Shown piece by piece: positions 16,291 through 24,544 of a stretch of DNA of 25,181 nucleotides. Numbering within the stretch: the first letter of the stretch is position 1; each line of letters opens with the position of its first letter. Source of the stretch: an uncultured bacterium (GTDB taxonomy: Bacteria; Bacteroidota; Bacteroidia; Chitinophagales; CAIOSU01); assembly GCA_903861055.1 (NCBI GenBank), contig CAIOSU010000048.1, positions 1 through 25,181 of the forward strand. The letters are read 5' to 3'. The translations under genes and the position numbers were made by a program. The notes under the pieces are model-generated. The model was not told the origin of the DNA, did not search any database, and worked only from the letters and a program-made list of their open reading frames with translations.

Positions 16291-16320
16291 CATGGACTAT
16301 CGACCGTGGACTATGGACTA
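16291..16320. repeat. Triple TGGACTA repeat
   Basis: Three copies of TGGACTA lie at 16,293-16,299, 16,307-16,313 and 16,314-16,320; the last two are directly adjacent. The element lies between the clpX stop and its terminator. It looks like a small intergenic repeat. Confidence 0.5.
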
Positions 16321-16322
16321 AT

Positions 16323-17558
16323 TTACGCCACCTTCAATTTATTCATTATCTCGTGGCGCAGTTTCTCTTTGCAATACTCTTCGGTAACAATAAAGTGTTT
16401 CAAACCTTCTTGCGAGGGCATATCAAACATGGCATCGGTCATAATGGCCTCGCAAATAGAGCGCAAGCCGCGCGCGCCAAGCTTAAACTCGTCGGCTTTG
16501 GTTACAATAAAATCAAGGGCATCATCGGCAAACTCCAGCTCAATACCTTCCAATTTAAATAGCTTCTGGTATTGCTTAATCAGCGCATTCTTAGGTTCGG
16601 TAAGGATGGCGCGAAGCGTAGCTTGGTCGAGCGGGTCAAGATGCACCAATACTGGCAAGCGACCAATCAACTCCGGTATTAAACCAAATGTTTTCAAATC
16701 GGCTGGGCTAATGTACTGCAACAGGTTGTCGCGGTCTACTACTTCCTTATCCTTCTCTCTCGATTTGAAACCGATAGCCTGTTGGTTCATGCGCTTACCA
16801 ATAATGCGCTCAATACCATCAAACGCACCGCCGCAAAGGAACAGGATGTTCTGGGTATTGATTTTCACCATTTTCTGCTCCGGATGCTTGCGGCCGCCTT
16901 GCGGTGGTACTTGCACATCGCTGCCTTCCAATAGCTTCAATAGCGATTGCTGCACGCCTTCGCCGCTCACGTCGCGAGTGATGGATGGGTTGTCGCTTTT
17001 GCGGGCCACCTTATCAATCTCATCGATATAAATAATACCTTTCTCGGCAAGCTTTACATCATAGTTGCACACCTGCAATAGGCGGCTTAGGATGCTCTCC
17101 ACGTCTTCGCCAACATAGCCTGCCTCGGTAAACACTGTGGCATCAACAATAGTAAAAGGAACGTTGAGGAAACGGGCAATGGTGCGTGCCAAAAGGGTTT
17201 TACCAGTGCCGGTTTGGCCCACCATCACAATGTTCGACTTTTCGATTTCTACATCGTCGTCGTGCTTTTGGTTTAGGCGCTTGTAGTGGTTGTATACGGC
17301 AACTGCAAGGAATTTTTTGGCATCATCCTGACCAATAACGTACTGGTTAAGAAAACTGAAAATATCCTTTGGCTTAATTGATTTGGCCAAACTGAACTGA
17401 AACTTCTGATCTTGCTGATATAGCTCTTCATCAATAATCTGCTGGGCTTGGGCCACACAGTTCTCACAAATATGCCCCTCTAGGCCCGCAATGAGGATCA
17501 TGGTTTCCTCTTTGTTGCGTCCACAAAAAGAACACTTGTAACCTTTATCCCGCTTCAT
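16323..17558 (-). CDS. clpX: ClpX, ATPase subunit of the ClpXP protease
   Basis: A 411-residue AAA+ unfoldase that recognises, unfolds and feeds proteins into ClpP. The N-terminal zinc-binding domain has CSFC and CENC (Cys9, Cys12, Cys31, Cys34). The Walker A motif is GQTGTGKT (114-121) and Walker B is IIYIDE (175-180). The substrate-gripping pore loop GYVGED lies at 147-152. The IGF loop that docks on ClpP is present at 262-264 (QAIGF). I start at the ATG at 17,558; a TTG three codons upstream is possible but less likely. It follows clpP by 15 bases in the tig-clpP-clpX operon, so adaptor-free proteolysis and nascent-chain folding are co-expressed. Confidence 0.96.
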   Translation of the reverse strand: MKRDKGYKCSFCGRNKEETMILIAGLEGHICENCVAQAQQIIDEELYQQDQKFQFSLAKSIKPKDIFSFLNQYVIGQDDAKKFLAVAVYNHYKRLNQKHDDDVEIEKSNIVMVGQTGTGKTLLARTIARFLNVPFTIVDATVFTEAGYVGEDVESILSRLLQVCNYDVKLAEKGIIYIDEIDKVARKSDNPSITRDVSGEGVQQSLLKLLEGSDVQVPPQGGRKHPEQKMVKINTQNILFLCGGAFDGIERIIGKRMNQQAIGFKSREKDKEVVDRDNLLQYISPADLKTFGLIPELIGRLPVLVHLDPLDQATLRAILTEPKNALIKQYQKLFKLEGIELEFADDALDFIVTKADEFKLGARGLRSICEAIMTDAMFDMPSQEGLKHFIVTEEYCKEKLRHEIMNKLKVA

Positions 17559-17573
17559 CTGTTGCAATTTAAA

Positions 17574-18251
17574 TTAAGGCTTTTTACGCTCTAGCACTTC
17601 ATCAATCATACCGTATGCAAGTGCTTCATCAGCCTTCATCCAGTAATCACGATCGCTATCCTGCTCCACTTTTTCGAAAGTTTGGCCTGAATGTTTCGCA
17701 ATAATGTCGTATAGTTCTACGCGCAACTTCAATATCTCGTTTGCTGTAATCTCCACATCGCTGGCTTGACCACCTGCACCACCTAGTGGTTGGTGAATCA
17801 TTACACGGCTATGTTTCAATGCAGTGCGCTTACCTTCGGCACCAGCACACAACAATACGGCAGCCATGCTGGCAGCAATACCAGTGCAAATAGTTGCCAC
17901 ATCGGGGCTAATGTACTGCATGGTATCGTAAATACCCAAACCAGCATACACCATACCACCTGGGCTGTTGATGTAGATTTGGATGTCGCTCTTAGGGTCG
18001 GTACTTTCCAAGAACAACAATTGGGCTTGCAATACACTTGCCACATAATCGTCCACACCGCTACCTAAAAATAGGATACGGTCCATCATCAAGCGACTGA
18101 AAACGTCCATTTGGGCGATGTTCAATTGACGCTCTTCAATGATGTATGGAGTAAGGTTGGTAAATTGTCTTTTCAGCGCGCTTTCAACGTGCATACTACT
18201 AAGCTGACGGTCTTTAACCGCGTAGCTCATGAACTCTTTATAGTGGTTCAT
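17574..18251 (-). CDS. clpP: ClpP, proteolytic subunit of ClpXP
   Basis: A 225-residue serine protease that forms the double-ring chamber of ClpXP. The catalytic triad is visible as Ser128 (GIAASMAA), His153 (MIHQPLGG) and Asp202 (DSDRDYW), with spacing of 25 and 49 residues as in E. coli ClpP. The oxyanion/substrate strand INSPGGMVYAGL is present. The first 25-30 residues precede the conserved region and probably include a removable propeptide. The ATG overlaps the tig stop codon in an ATGA, indicating translational coupling, and clpX follows closely. Normal in every respect. Confidence 0.97.
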   Translation of the reverse strand: MNHYKEFMSYAVKDRQLSSMHVESALKRQFTNLTPYIIEERQLNIAQMDVFSRLMMDRILFLGSGVDDYVASVLQAQLLFLESTDPKSDIQIYINSPGGMVYAGLGIYDTMQYISPDVATICTGIAASMAAVLLCAGAEGKRTALKHSRVMIHQPLGGAGGQASDVEITANEILKLRVELYDIIAKHSGQTFEKVEQDSDRDYWMKADEALAYGMIDEVLERKKP

Positions 18252-19621
18252 ACGGTTTCTGGCTTGTTCAAGTTTTTGAATTCTTCCAATGATACAGTTT
18301 TTTCATCAATAGATACTTGTTCTTTGATGAAAGCAATCAATTTTTCGTCGAGCACTTGTTGGTAGGTTTTCTCTACATGCTCACGCTTTTTAAGCATACC
18401 GTCGGCCCACTCATCCAACACCTTGTCCACGTCCATACCGCCAAAGTACTGTGCATACTGGGCATATATTTGCTGGCGAGTGCGTTCTTTAACCTCTTCT
18501 TGAGAAACCTTGATATCGTTGTCCTTGCTTATTTTGTTTACAATAAGCTGGTAGCGCAGGCTGCGGGCAAAAGCATCAAACTCTTCGGCTATCTGATCAT
18601 CGCTTACTGGCTTCTCGTTGCTGTGCTTAATCCAGCGTTTCAAGAAATCATCAGGCAATGAAATTTCAGTTTGGTCAAGCAGTTGCTCTAATAGGTCGTA
18701 TCCAAATTTTTGCTCCGCCTCGTGGTCAAACGATTTTTCAATTTCCTCGCGCAGTTTGTCCAAAAATGCGGCTTCGCCTTCTACCGCGCCGGGGCCAAAT
18801 ACTTGGTCAAACAACTCTTGGTTCAATTCGCCTGGTGCTTGGCGATTGATTTTTTCCAACGTTACACGGTATTTATCTCCTGCACCTTCAGGGTAGCCTT
18901 CTGTTACATTCAAAAGGTGTTTAGCAGCCTCTTCGTGGGTTTTGCCGGCCAAGAAGTTGAAGATGTTTACATCGGCGCTAGCACCGAGGGTAAGACCAAC
19001 CACTTCTTTTTTAGCTTCATCGGTAAGCATATCAACACCAATGGCGGTGCTGTTCTCAATGCCACCTTCTTTAACCTTCTTACCTTCAAGCTCTTGTAGT
19101 TTCACCACAATTACATCGGTTTCTTCTACAGCACCATCTTCAGGGTTGGTGGTGGTGCCAAAACGTTTGCGCAAAGCGTCTACCTCTTCGTTAACAATAA
19201 CATTGTCAACGGCAATTTTATAGCGTGTAGCTACCGTTTTTTTGGAAATGTAAGGCAACTCAAATGCTGGTGCCATGCCAATCTCAAAAGCAAATTCAAA
19301 GTCGCCAAGGCTATTAATGTCGATATTCTGCTGGTCGGCGTGCTTAGGTAGCGGTTGGCCCAACATGTTTATGTTATTGTCCTTAATGTGCTTATCAAGC
19401 TGCTCGTTAATCATTTTGTCCAGCTCTTCGGCCAATACGCCGGTGCCGTACATTTTTTTAACCAAACCTGGAGGCACCATGCCTTTACGGAAACCCTTAA
19501 GGTCAACCTTTTTACGTAGGTTTTTTAGTGCTTCTTCAATACGTGGCTGGTAGTCAGCTTGCTCAATTTTGATAGAGAGGATGGCGGTATGTTGTTCGCC
19601 AGATGTTGCAGTTACGTTCAC
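18248..19621 (-). CDS. tig: Trigger factor, ribosome-associated chaperone
   Basis: A 457-residue chaperone that binds the ribosome exit tunnel and shields nascent chains. The ribosome-docking loop signature GFRKGMVP is at residues 43-50. The central PPIase-like domain (around 150-240) and helical C-terminal domain are of normal size. The gene begins with GTG at 19,621; no ATG in frame upstream or nearby keeps the N-terminal beta-strand MNVTATSGEQHTAILSIKIE. Its stop overlaps the clpP start (ATGA). A perfect TAnnTTTG element (19,703-19,710, minus strand) lies about 80 bases upstream and probably drives the whole tig-clpP-clpX unit. Confidence 0.95.
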   Translation of the reverse strand: MNVTATSGEQHTAILSIKIEQADYQPRIEEALKNLRKKVDLKGFRKGMVPPGLVKKMYGTGVLAEELDKMINEQLDKHIKDNNINMLGQPLPKHADQQNIDINSLGDFEFAFEIGMAPAFELPYISKKTVATRYKIAVDNVIVNEEVDALRKRFGTTTNPEDGAVEETDVIVVKLQELEGKKVKEGGIENSTAIGVDMLTDEAKKEVVGLTLGASADVNIFNFLAGKTHEEAAKHLLNVTEGYPEGAGDKYRVTLEKINRQAPGELNQELFDQVFGPGAVEGEAAFLDKLREEIEKSFDHEAEQKFGYDLLEQLLDQTEISLPDDFLKRWIKHSNEKPVSDDQIAEEFDAFARSLRYQLIVNKISKDNDIKVSQEEVKERTRQQIYAQYAQYFGGMDVDKVLDEWADGMLKKREHVEKTYQQVLDEKLIAFIKEQVSIDEKTVSLEEFKNLNKPETV

Positions 19622-19702
19622 GGTTATACTTAATTTTATCTTTTATAAGCAAGAATAAGAACACCAAACCCAACGGATTGGTTTCCCAATTGTACAAGGG
19701 TG

Positions 19703-19710
19703 CAAAGATA
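19703..19710 (-). promoter_or_regulatory. -7 promoter element of tig-clpP-clpX
   Basis: On the minus strand this reads TATCTTTG, a perfect TAnnTTTG. It lies about 80 bases upstream of the GTG start of tig. The same octamer occurs upstream of lysA. Confidence 0.5.
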
Positions 19711-19833
19711 CTATTTATTGGTGGAGTTGTAAAGGGGTGATTTTTGGCTGATTGATGTGGCAAACTATTGCATGCAACTTGTTAATATTGAACAAAGGCA
19801 AGCGTTCAATCCTTGAACGACATTATATTGGGT

Positions 19834-19857
19834 GTCATTCTAAGCGTAGTCGAACTA
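19834..19857 (+). repeat. Dispersed short repeat, copy 2
   Basis: It matches the element at 147-170 (opposite strand) at 21 of 24 positions, including the exact core AGCGTAGTCGAACTA. It lies in a gene-free region. Confidence 0.55.
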
Positions 19858-19981
19858 TCGGAAATACGAATACGGTAACGCTATATCATTAAAAGTAAAA
19901 GATAGAAAGCGTAAATGCCACTTATACTACAGATATTTTGACTACGCCCACCATAACACTTTGGGGTCATCACCTTAAAAC

Positions 19982-20013
19982 AGAAGTAGATTACTTTAAC
20001 AACTCCTACTTCT
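19982..20013 (-). terminator. Terminator candidate overlapping the exbD stop codon
   Basis: On the minus strand, AGAAGTAG and CTACTTCT form a perfect 8-bp stem with a 16-base loop, followed by GTTTTAAGG. The upstream arm contains the TAG stop codon of exbD. Confidence 0.45.
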
Positions 20014-20401
20014 TATCCGTAGCAATCACAAAGTTCAGGCCTAGCTTTGAGCCTATTTGTAGCACGTCAACCATATCCTGTACTTGTAGGTTGTATGGTA
20101 TACGTAGGATGATGGTTTTGTCATCGGTACCGCCGGTTACATTGGCCAGTGAGCTCTCCAACTGATCAATTCCTACCTCGGTTTTGTCTATAAAATACCG
20201 CTTGTCATCCGTTACGGCCAAGGTTATGTGGCTCTTGTTCGTTTGGTCGGAGGTAGAGGCTTTGGGCAAAGAGAGCTTAATAACGTTGGGGTTGGCCAGC
20301 GTAGAGATTATGAGGAAGAATAGCAGCAAAAAAAACATGATGTCGCTCAGCGATCCCGTGGGGATTTCCATCGCGAAGCGTTTGTTCCTTCTAGCTTTCA
20401 T
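20006..20401 (-). CDS. exbD: ExbD/TolR-family biopolymer transport protein
   Basis: A 131-residue inner-membrane protein with one N-terminal helix (about residues 19-36, LSDIMFFLLLFFLIIST) and a periplasmic domain. Asp20 in SLSDIMFF is the proton-relay aspartate of this family. With ExbB it forms the proton-driven motor that energises TonB or Tol-type partners. The ATG overlaps the exbB stop (ATGA), so the two are coupled. No tonB and no second exbD gene adjoin, although both are common beside exbB in Bacteroidota. ExbD and TolR cannot be separated securely from sequence alone; I use exbD as the general name. Confidence 0.9.
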   Translation of the reverse strand: MKARRNKRFAMEIPTGSLSDIMFFLLLFFLIISTLANPNVIKLSLPKASTSDQTNKSHITLAVTDDKRYFIDKTEVGIDQLESSLANVTGGTDDKTIILRIPYNLQVQDMVDVLQIGSKLGLNFVIATDKK

Positions 20402-21093
20402 TGTCCGGGCTTTAAAATGGTATGTATAAAGCTAAGCGCTTGTTGTTGGGCCTTAAGCGAGAAGTTGTCAATCTTGATGTTAAATAGGTGGTAGCCTGAA
20501 TAAGCCACCACGGCTACTACTAGGCCAGCGCCGCTGCTTATCATTTTCTCGTAAAGACCGCCAGAAATACTGCCGATGCTTATGTCTTCGGTAATGGAGA
20601 TGGAATAAAAGATGTTGATTACACCAAGGATGGTGCCGATAAACCCTAAAATAGGGGCGATACTGGCAATTAGGCCCAAGTAGCCCAAGCCCTTCTCCAT
20701 TCTTGCAATCTCGATATTCATAGCGCGCTCCATCACCAGTTCAATCTCGTGTATGGGTGCACCTATAACGCTTACAGCGCTCTTTAATATATTGCTTTGG
20801 GAGTTTGGCGAGCGCTCGCAAATTCTTATAGCCTCCTCTAGTTTGCCGGCTTTAAGCTCGCGCACTAGCTCATCAATAAGTTTTGGGTCGTGCTTGGCCA
20901 TCTTGGTGATGGTAAGCAACCTTTCTATAATAATATAGAAGCACAGGAAAAGCAGGATAAAAATAGGGATAATCATTACCCCACCCTTCATCATAAATTC
21001 CAAGTAAGAGACAAAAGAATCGCCGCCCGTACTCTGTATTATCGCGCTACCAGCTGTTGAATCCACTTGAAGCAACAAAGTTGTCAATCCCAT
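20398..21093 (-). CDS. exbB: ExbB/TolQ-family proton channel (MotA/TolQ/ExbB)
   Basis: A 231-residue inner-membrane protein. I start at the ATG at 21,093 (MGLTTLLLQV); the longer frame needs a TTG 13 codons upstream. TM1 spans about 39-57. The cytoplasmic loop is about 60-135. TM2 carries the family core IAPILGFIGTILGVI (145-159), and TM3 spans about 186-205 with the GAGLVVAV stretch. ExbB pentamers enclose an ExbD dimer and convert proton flow into movement. The stop codon overlaps exbD. Downstream partners are not encoded here, so the motor's client (TonB-dependent uptake, envelope maintenance or other) is unknown. Confidence 0.92.
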   Translation of the reverse strand: MGLTTLLLQVDSTAGSAIIQSTGGDSFVSYLEFMMKGGVMIIPIFILLFLCFYIIIERLLTITKMAKHDPKLIDELVRELKAGKLEEAIRICERSPNSQSNILKSAVSVIGAPIHEIELVMERAMNIEIARMEKGLGYLGLIASIAPILGFIGTILGVINIFYSISITEDISIGSISGGLYEKMISSGAGLVVAVVAYSGYHLFNIKIDNFSLKAQQQALSFIHTILKPGQ

Positions 21094-21282
21094 AGTTAAG
21101 TTATTATCAGCGTTTGTGGAATTTACACGCAATTCCGAATAGTAAAGTTAATATCAATATCGGGGTTGGTTTTAGGTAGTTTCCACAGATTGGAGGCTTA
21201 TAATAACCTCTTTGTAGCAATAACGGTACAGCACCTGTTCATATTGCATTGCTTTACTACGCCTATGATTGCCCCGAATAAT

Positions 21283-21312
21283 AAAAAGGGCCAGTACTTT
21301 CGTACTAGCCCC
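21283..21312 (-). terminator. Intrinsic terminator of dnaA
   Basis: On the minus strand, GGGC-T-AGTAC-GAAA-GTACT-GCCC forms a long stem with one mismatch and a stable GAAA-type loop, followed by TTTTTATT. It lies about 35 bases beyond the dnaA stop. Confidence 0.8.
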
Positions 21313-21347
21313 ATATTAGTTCTGGATTGTTGGTTGTTTGATTGTGT

Positions 21348-22790
21348 TTAGGTAATGCTCAATTGGATTTTTTTCTGGATTTCCTTAACACTGTCGCGGA
21401 ACTCGCCGTCGGTATCAATCAAATTCTGCACTGCTTGGCAAGAATGTATTACGGTGCTGTGGTCGCGTCCACCGAAATGCTTACCAATAACTTTAAGTGA
21501 ATTCTTAGTGAAGTTTTTTGCCAAGAACATAGATAGCTGGCGCGCTTGAACGATAGCACGTTTGCGGGTCTTTTCTTTAAGCTTGTCCATGGGTATCTCA
21601 AAGTGCTCGCATACGGTTTTCTGTATGTACTCAATAGATACCTCGCGGCTAATGCTCTTCACAAAGTTCTTGATGATTTTCTTCGCTAGCTCAATATCAA
21701 TCTCCTTTTTGTTCAGAGATGCTTGGGCCAAAAGCGATATTAAGGCACCTTCCAGCTCACGGATGTTGGTATTGATGTTGTAGGCTACAAACTCAACTAC
21801 TTCGCGTGGCAATTCAATGCCATCGGCATACATCTTCTTCTCAAGAATAGCGATACGGGTCTCGAAATCAGGCACTTGCAAATCGGCAGATAGCCCCCAC
21901 TTAAAACGGCTCAATAAACGCTCTTCCATACCTTCCAAATCGCGCGGGCTTCGGTCGCTGGTCAGTATCAACTGTTTGCCGCCTTGGTGCAAGTGGTTGA
22001 AAATGTGGAAGAATATGTCCTGGGTTTTGTCTTTGTTGGCAAAAAACTGGATGTCATCCACAATCAACACATCAATAAGATGGTAAAAATGGATAAAGTC
22101 GTTAACGGCATTGTTCTTTAATGCCTCGATAAACTGGTTGGTAAATTTCTCAGATGAAACGTACAAAACTGTCTTGTTCGGGAAATGTTGCTTAAACTGA
22201 TTTCCGATAGCTTGCACCAAGTGTGTTTTACCCAAACCAACCCCACCATAAACCACTAAAGGATTAAATGCGGTAGTTCCCGGTGGCTTGGTAGCCACGG
22301 CAAATCCAGCAGAGCGGGCCAAACGGTTACAATCACCTTCCACGAAATTGTCGAAGTTGTAAGCAGGCGACAATTGCGATTCGATGTTCACCTTCTTCAA
22401 TCCCGGAATGATGAACGGGTTTTTAATTGAGTTACCCATAACTAATGGTGCAGCTACTTCAGGGTTTTTGTTGTTGCCCGTGTTGTAGTTTGGATAGTTT
22501 ACCGTGAACGGTTTAGCATTGCCTGCACTATTATCTACTACAATACGGTACTCCAATCGTGCATCAATGCCAAGTTCGCGCTTTATAGTTTTGCGCAGCA
22601 AACCTACATAGTGCTCTTCTAGCCATTCGTAAAAGAACTGGCTGGGCACTTGAATGGTAAGCACGCTATTCTCTAGCCTTACTGGCTTAATAGGCTCAAA
22701 CCAAGTCTTAAACGATTGTAAGCTAACATTATCCCGAATAATTTTTAGACAGTTTTTCCATACATCTTCATAGGTTGTTTCCATGTACAT
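21348..22790 (-). CDS. dnaA: Chromosomal replication initiator DnaA
   Basis: A 480-residue AAA+ initiator that binds oriC and opens it. Domain I (residues 1-85, with WKNCLKIIRDNVSLQSFKTWF) mediates oligomerisation and helicase loading. Domain II is a short Asn-rich linker (about 86-135). Domain III has Walker A GGVGLGKT (182-189) and Walker B VLIVDD (241-246). Domain IV ends with the DNA-binding signature GGRDHSTV (440-447). Two ATGs, at 22,790 and 22,784, could start translation; METTYEDVW from the second resembles relatives. No DnaA-box cluster is seen beside the gene, and no dnaN follows, so the origin need not be here. A hairpin (22,832-22,852) lies in the leader. Confidence 0.97.
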   Translation of the reverse strand: MYMETTYEDVWKNCLKIIRDNVSLQSFKTWFEPIKPVRLENSVLTIQVPSQFFYEWLEEHYVGLLRKTIKRELGIDARLEYRIVVDNSAGNAKPFTVNYPNYNTGNNKNPEVAAPLVMGNSIKNPFIIPGLKKVNIESQLSPAYNFDNFVEGDCNRLARSAGFAVATKPPGTTAFNPLVVYGGVGLGKTHLVQAIGNQFKQHFPNKTVLYVSSEKFTNQFIEALKNNAVNDFIHFYHLIDVLIVDDIQFFANKDKTQDIFFHIFNHLHQGGKQLILTSDRSPRDLEGMEERLLSRFKWGLSADLQVPDFETRIAILEKKMYADGIELPREVVEFVAYNINTNIRELEGALISLLAQASLNKKEIDIELAKKIIKNFVKSISREVSIEYIQKTVCEHFEIPMDKLKEKTRKRAIVQARQLSMFLAKNFTKNSLKVIGKHFGGRDHSTVIHSCQAVQNLIDTDGEFRDSVKEIQKKIQLSIT

Positions 22791-23276
22791 AAACTGTTTT
22801 TATTAAAAAGGTTAAAAGGCTTTGAATCTCGCACCCCTTTTTCAAGGGGGTGTGAAGTTCAGCAAAAATTATTTCAAAAAAAAATCGAATTTCAGTTGAC
22901 TTTTCCGTAAGAATTTACCTGCACGGAGATATGGAAGATTGCCCTTCAACCATGCCATGAATATAGTGAAAAAAAGGGGCAAAAAAGCATAAAGCGCAAC
23001 AAAATATTATTTTTTTTCACGGACGTTATTTTTGGACCAGATGAAGTACTATAGGTATAGTTTTTGAATGGAAGTCGACCTGCAATTTTATACAAAGCCT
23101 TGTTATTGAATGATTTTGTTATTATAAAAAAGCAATAATCAATCAGGCTGCTAGCATTCTTCAGAATTCAACTTCAACTCCAAAAAACCTAAGCGCAGTC
23201 TATTTTTCAACACTGCCATTAAAACATAAATTAGGTATACCAATGCAGGTAAAGCAAGTATCCAAAACCCAAAATA
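22791..23276. other. Gene-free, A+T-rich stretch upstream of dnaA
   Basis: No gene is supported on either strand. The stretch is A+T-rich with several T or A runs, the hairpin at 22,832-22,852, and two TTGTTATT words near 23,100-23,125. I searched by eye for TTATCCACA-like DnaA boxes and found none convincing. No TAnnTTTG element was found for dnaA. Confidence 0.55.
22832..22852. promoter_or_regulatory. Hairpin in the dnaA leader region
   Basis: CACCCCTT and AAGGGGGTG pair around loop TTTC with one bulged G, 42 bases upstream of the dnaA start. On the minus strand it is not followed by a T-run, so a regulatory or RNA-stability role is more likely than termination. Confidence 0.4.
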
Positions 23277-24515
23277 TTACATCTCCACTTCCACCACATT
23301 CCTGTTCAAATCTTCCAGCGTTTCGCGCTTGCGTATCAGATGGTCTTTGCCGTTGTAAATCATTACCTCGGCAGGGCGTGGGCGGCTGTTGTAATTGCTT
23401 GCCATGGTAAACCCATAAGCACCCGCATTGTAAAAGGCCAGTATATCACCTTCACGCACTTCGTTTATCTTGCGGTCCCAAGCAAAAGTATCGGTCTCGC
23501 AAATATAGCCTGCTACGGTATATATGCGCTCGGTTCCGGTTGGGTTGCTTACATTAATAATGTGATGGTAGGCATCGTAAAACATTGGGCGTATCAGGTG
23601 GTTCAAACCTGTATCAATGCCCACAAACACGGTAGCCGTGGTTTGTTTGATGACGTTTACTTTCGCAAAAAAGTAACCCGCTTCGCTCACGATAAATTTG
23701 CCTGGCTCAAACCAAAGCTCCAAATCGCGACCATACTCCTTGCAAAACTCATTAAAGCGTACCGAAAGGGTTTTGCCCAACTCTTGCACATCGGTGCCCA
23801 TATCGCCGGGCTTGTAGGGTATTTTAAATCCGCTGCCGAAGTCCAAAAACTCTAAGTCTTTAAAGTCTCTTGCCACATCGAATAACATTTCGGCGCCACG
23901 GCTAAATACGCCAACATCCAATATATCGGAACCCGTGTGCATATGCACGCCCTGAACCCTTATACCTGTTGTTTTTACCACCCGCTCTACGTGCCTCAAT
24001 TGGTATATACTGATACCGAATTTGCTATCAATATGCCCAGTACTAATCTTAACGTTGCCACCCGCCATAATATGCGGATTGACGCGAATACACACGGGCA
24101 CCTTGCTGCCGTAGTAATTGCCAAACTGCTCTAGTATACTAATATTGTCGATGTTGATGTGCACACCCAAATCAACGGCCTGCTTTATCTCATCGAGACT
24201 TACGTTGTTGGGAGTATATATAATATCAGCAGGCTCGAAACCGGCAGCGAGGCCTATTTGCACCTCTTGTATGCTTACCGTATCTAACCCTGCGCCTAAG
24301 CTTTTAATGTAGCGAAGAATATTGGGGTTGGTTAATGCCTTACATGCGTACTTTACCTTAATGTTGGCTCCCTTAAACGATTTTATCAATAGTTCGTATT
24401 GATTTTTAATGGTTTCGGTATCGTACACATACACGGGTGTACCATATTGCTCGCACAAGTCGGCAACTTTTATGCCGCGCAACGAGTAAGCGCCTTCACT
24501 AAGTTCAAGTGGCAT
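23277..24515 (-). CDS. lysA: Diaminopimelate decarboxylase
   Basis: A 412-residue PLP enzyme (fold III) that decarboxylates meso-diaminopimelate to L-lysine, the last step of lysine synthesis. The PLP lysine is Lys59 in VKYACKALTN. His193 in HMHTGS stacks on the cofactor. The phosphate-binding Gly stretch is DFGSGFKIPY (225-234). PGKFIVSEAG (271-280) and CETDTF with Cys339 (substrate-contacting, from the other subunit) are all present. The length is typical. The start is the ATG at 24,515, close to a -7 element at 24,537-24,544, which leaves a leader too short for a lysine riboswitch. It is transcribed alone. An arginine/ornithine-type decarboxylase is less likely because the LysA motifs fit throughout. 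Confidence 0.94.
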   Translation of the reverse strand: MPLELSEGAYSLRGIKVADLCEQYGTPVYVYDTETIKNQYELLIKSFKGANIKVKYACKALTNPNILRYIKSLGAGLDTVSIQEVQIGLAAGFEPADIIYTPNNVSLDEIKQAVDLGVHINIDNISILEQFGNYYGSKVPVCIRVNPHIMAGGNVKISTGHIDSKFGISIYQLRHVERVVKTTGIRVQGVHMHTGSDILDVGVFSRGAEMLFDVARDFKDLEFLDFGSGFKIPYKPGDMGTDVQELGKTLSVRFNEFCKEYGRDLELWFEPGKFIVSEAGYFFAKVNVIKQTTATVFVGIDTGLNHLIRPMFYDAYHHIINVSNPTGTERIYTVAGYICETDTFAWDRKINEVREGDILAFYNAGAYGFTMASNYNSRPRPAEVMIYNGKDHLIRKRETLEDLNRNVVEVEM

Positions 24516-24536
24516 TTTCGTTTAAATTTTAGCGGG

Positions 24537-24544
24537 CAAAGATA
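24537..24544 (-). promoter_or_regulatory. -7 promoter element of lysA
   Basis: On the minus strand this reads TATCTTTG, a perfect TAnnTTTG ending 21 bases before the ATG, which predicts a leader of about 15 bases. It is identical to the tig element. Confidence 0.55.

Larger units (their letters stand above)
19622..20005. other. Gene-free stretch between exbD and tig
   Basis: No supported gene. It contains the tig promoter element (19,703-19,710), a GTTCAA-TCC-TTGAAC inverted repeat (19,804-19,818), the second copy of a dispersed repeat (19,834-19,857), and part of the exbD terminator candidate (19,982-20,013). The short open frame on the plus strand running into exbD has no coding character. 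Confidence 0.6.

Noticed and set aside
16231..17031. Long open frame on the plus strand (266 codons)
   Set aside because: It lies almost wholly antisense to clpX, is Ser/Arg/Cys-rich with no family motif, and its reading is a by-product of clpX codon use.
22791..23276. Chromosomal origin oriC next to dnaA
   Set aside because: No DnaA-box cluster or usual neighbours such as dnaN; skew cannot be judged from a 25-kb window.
23340..23855. Open frame of 171 codons antisense to lysA
   Set aside because: It is fully contained within lysA, whose catalytic residues are intact, and has no family features.
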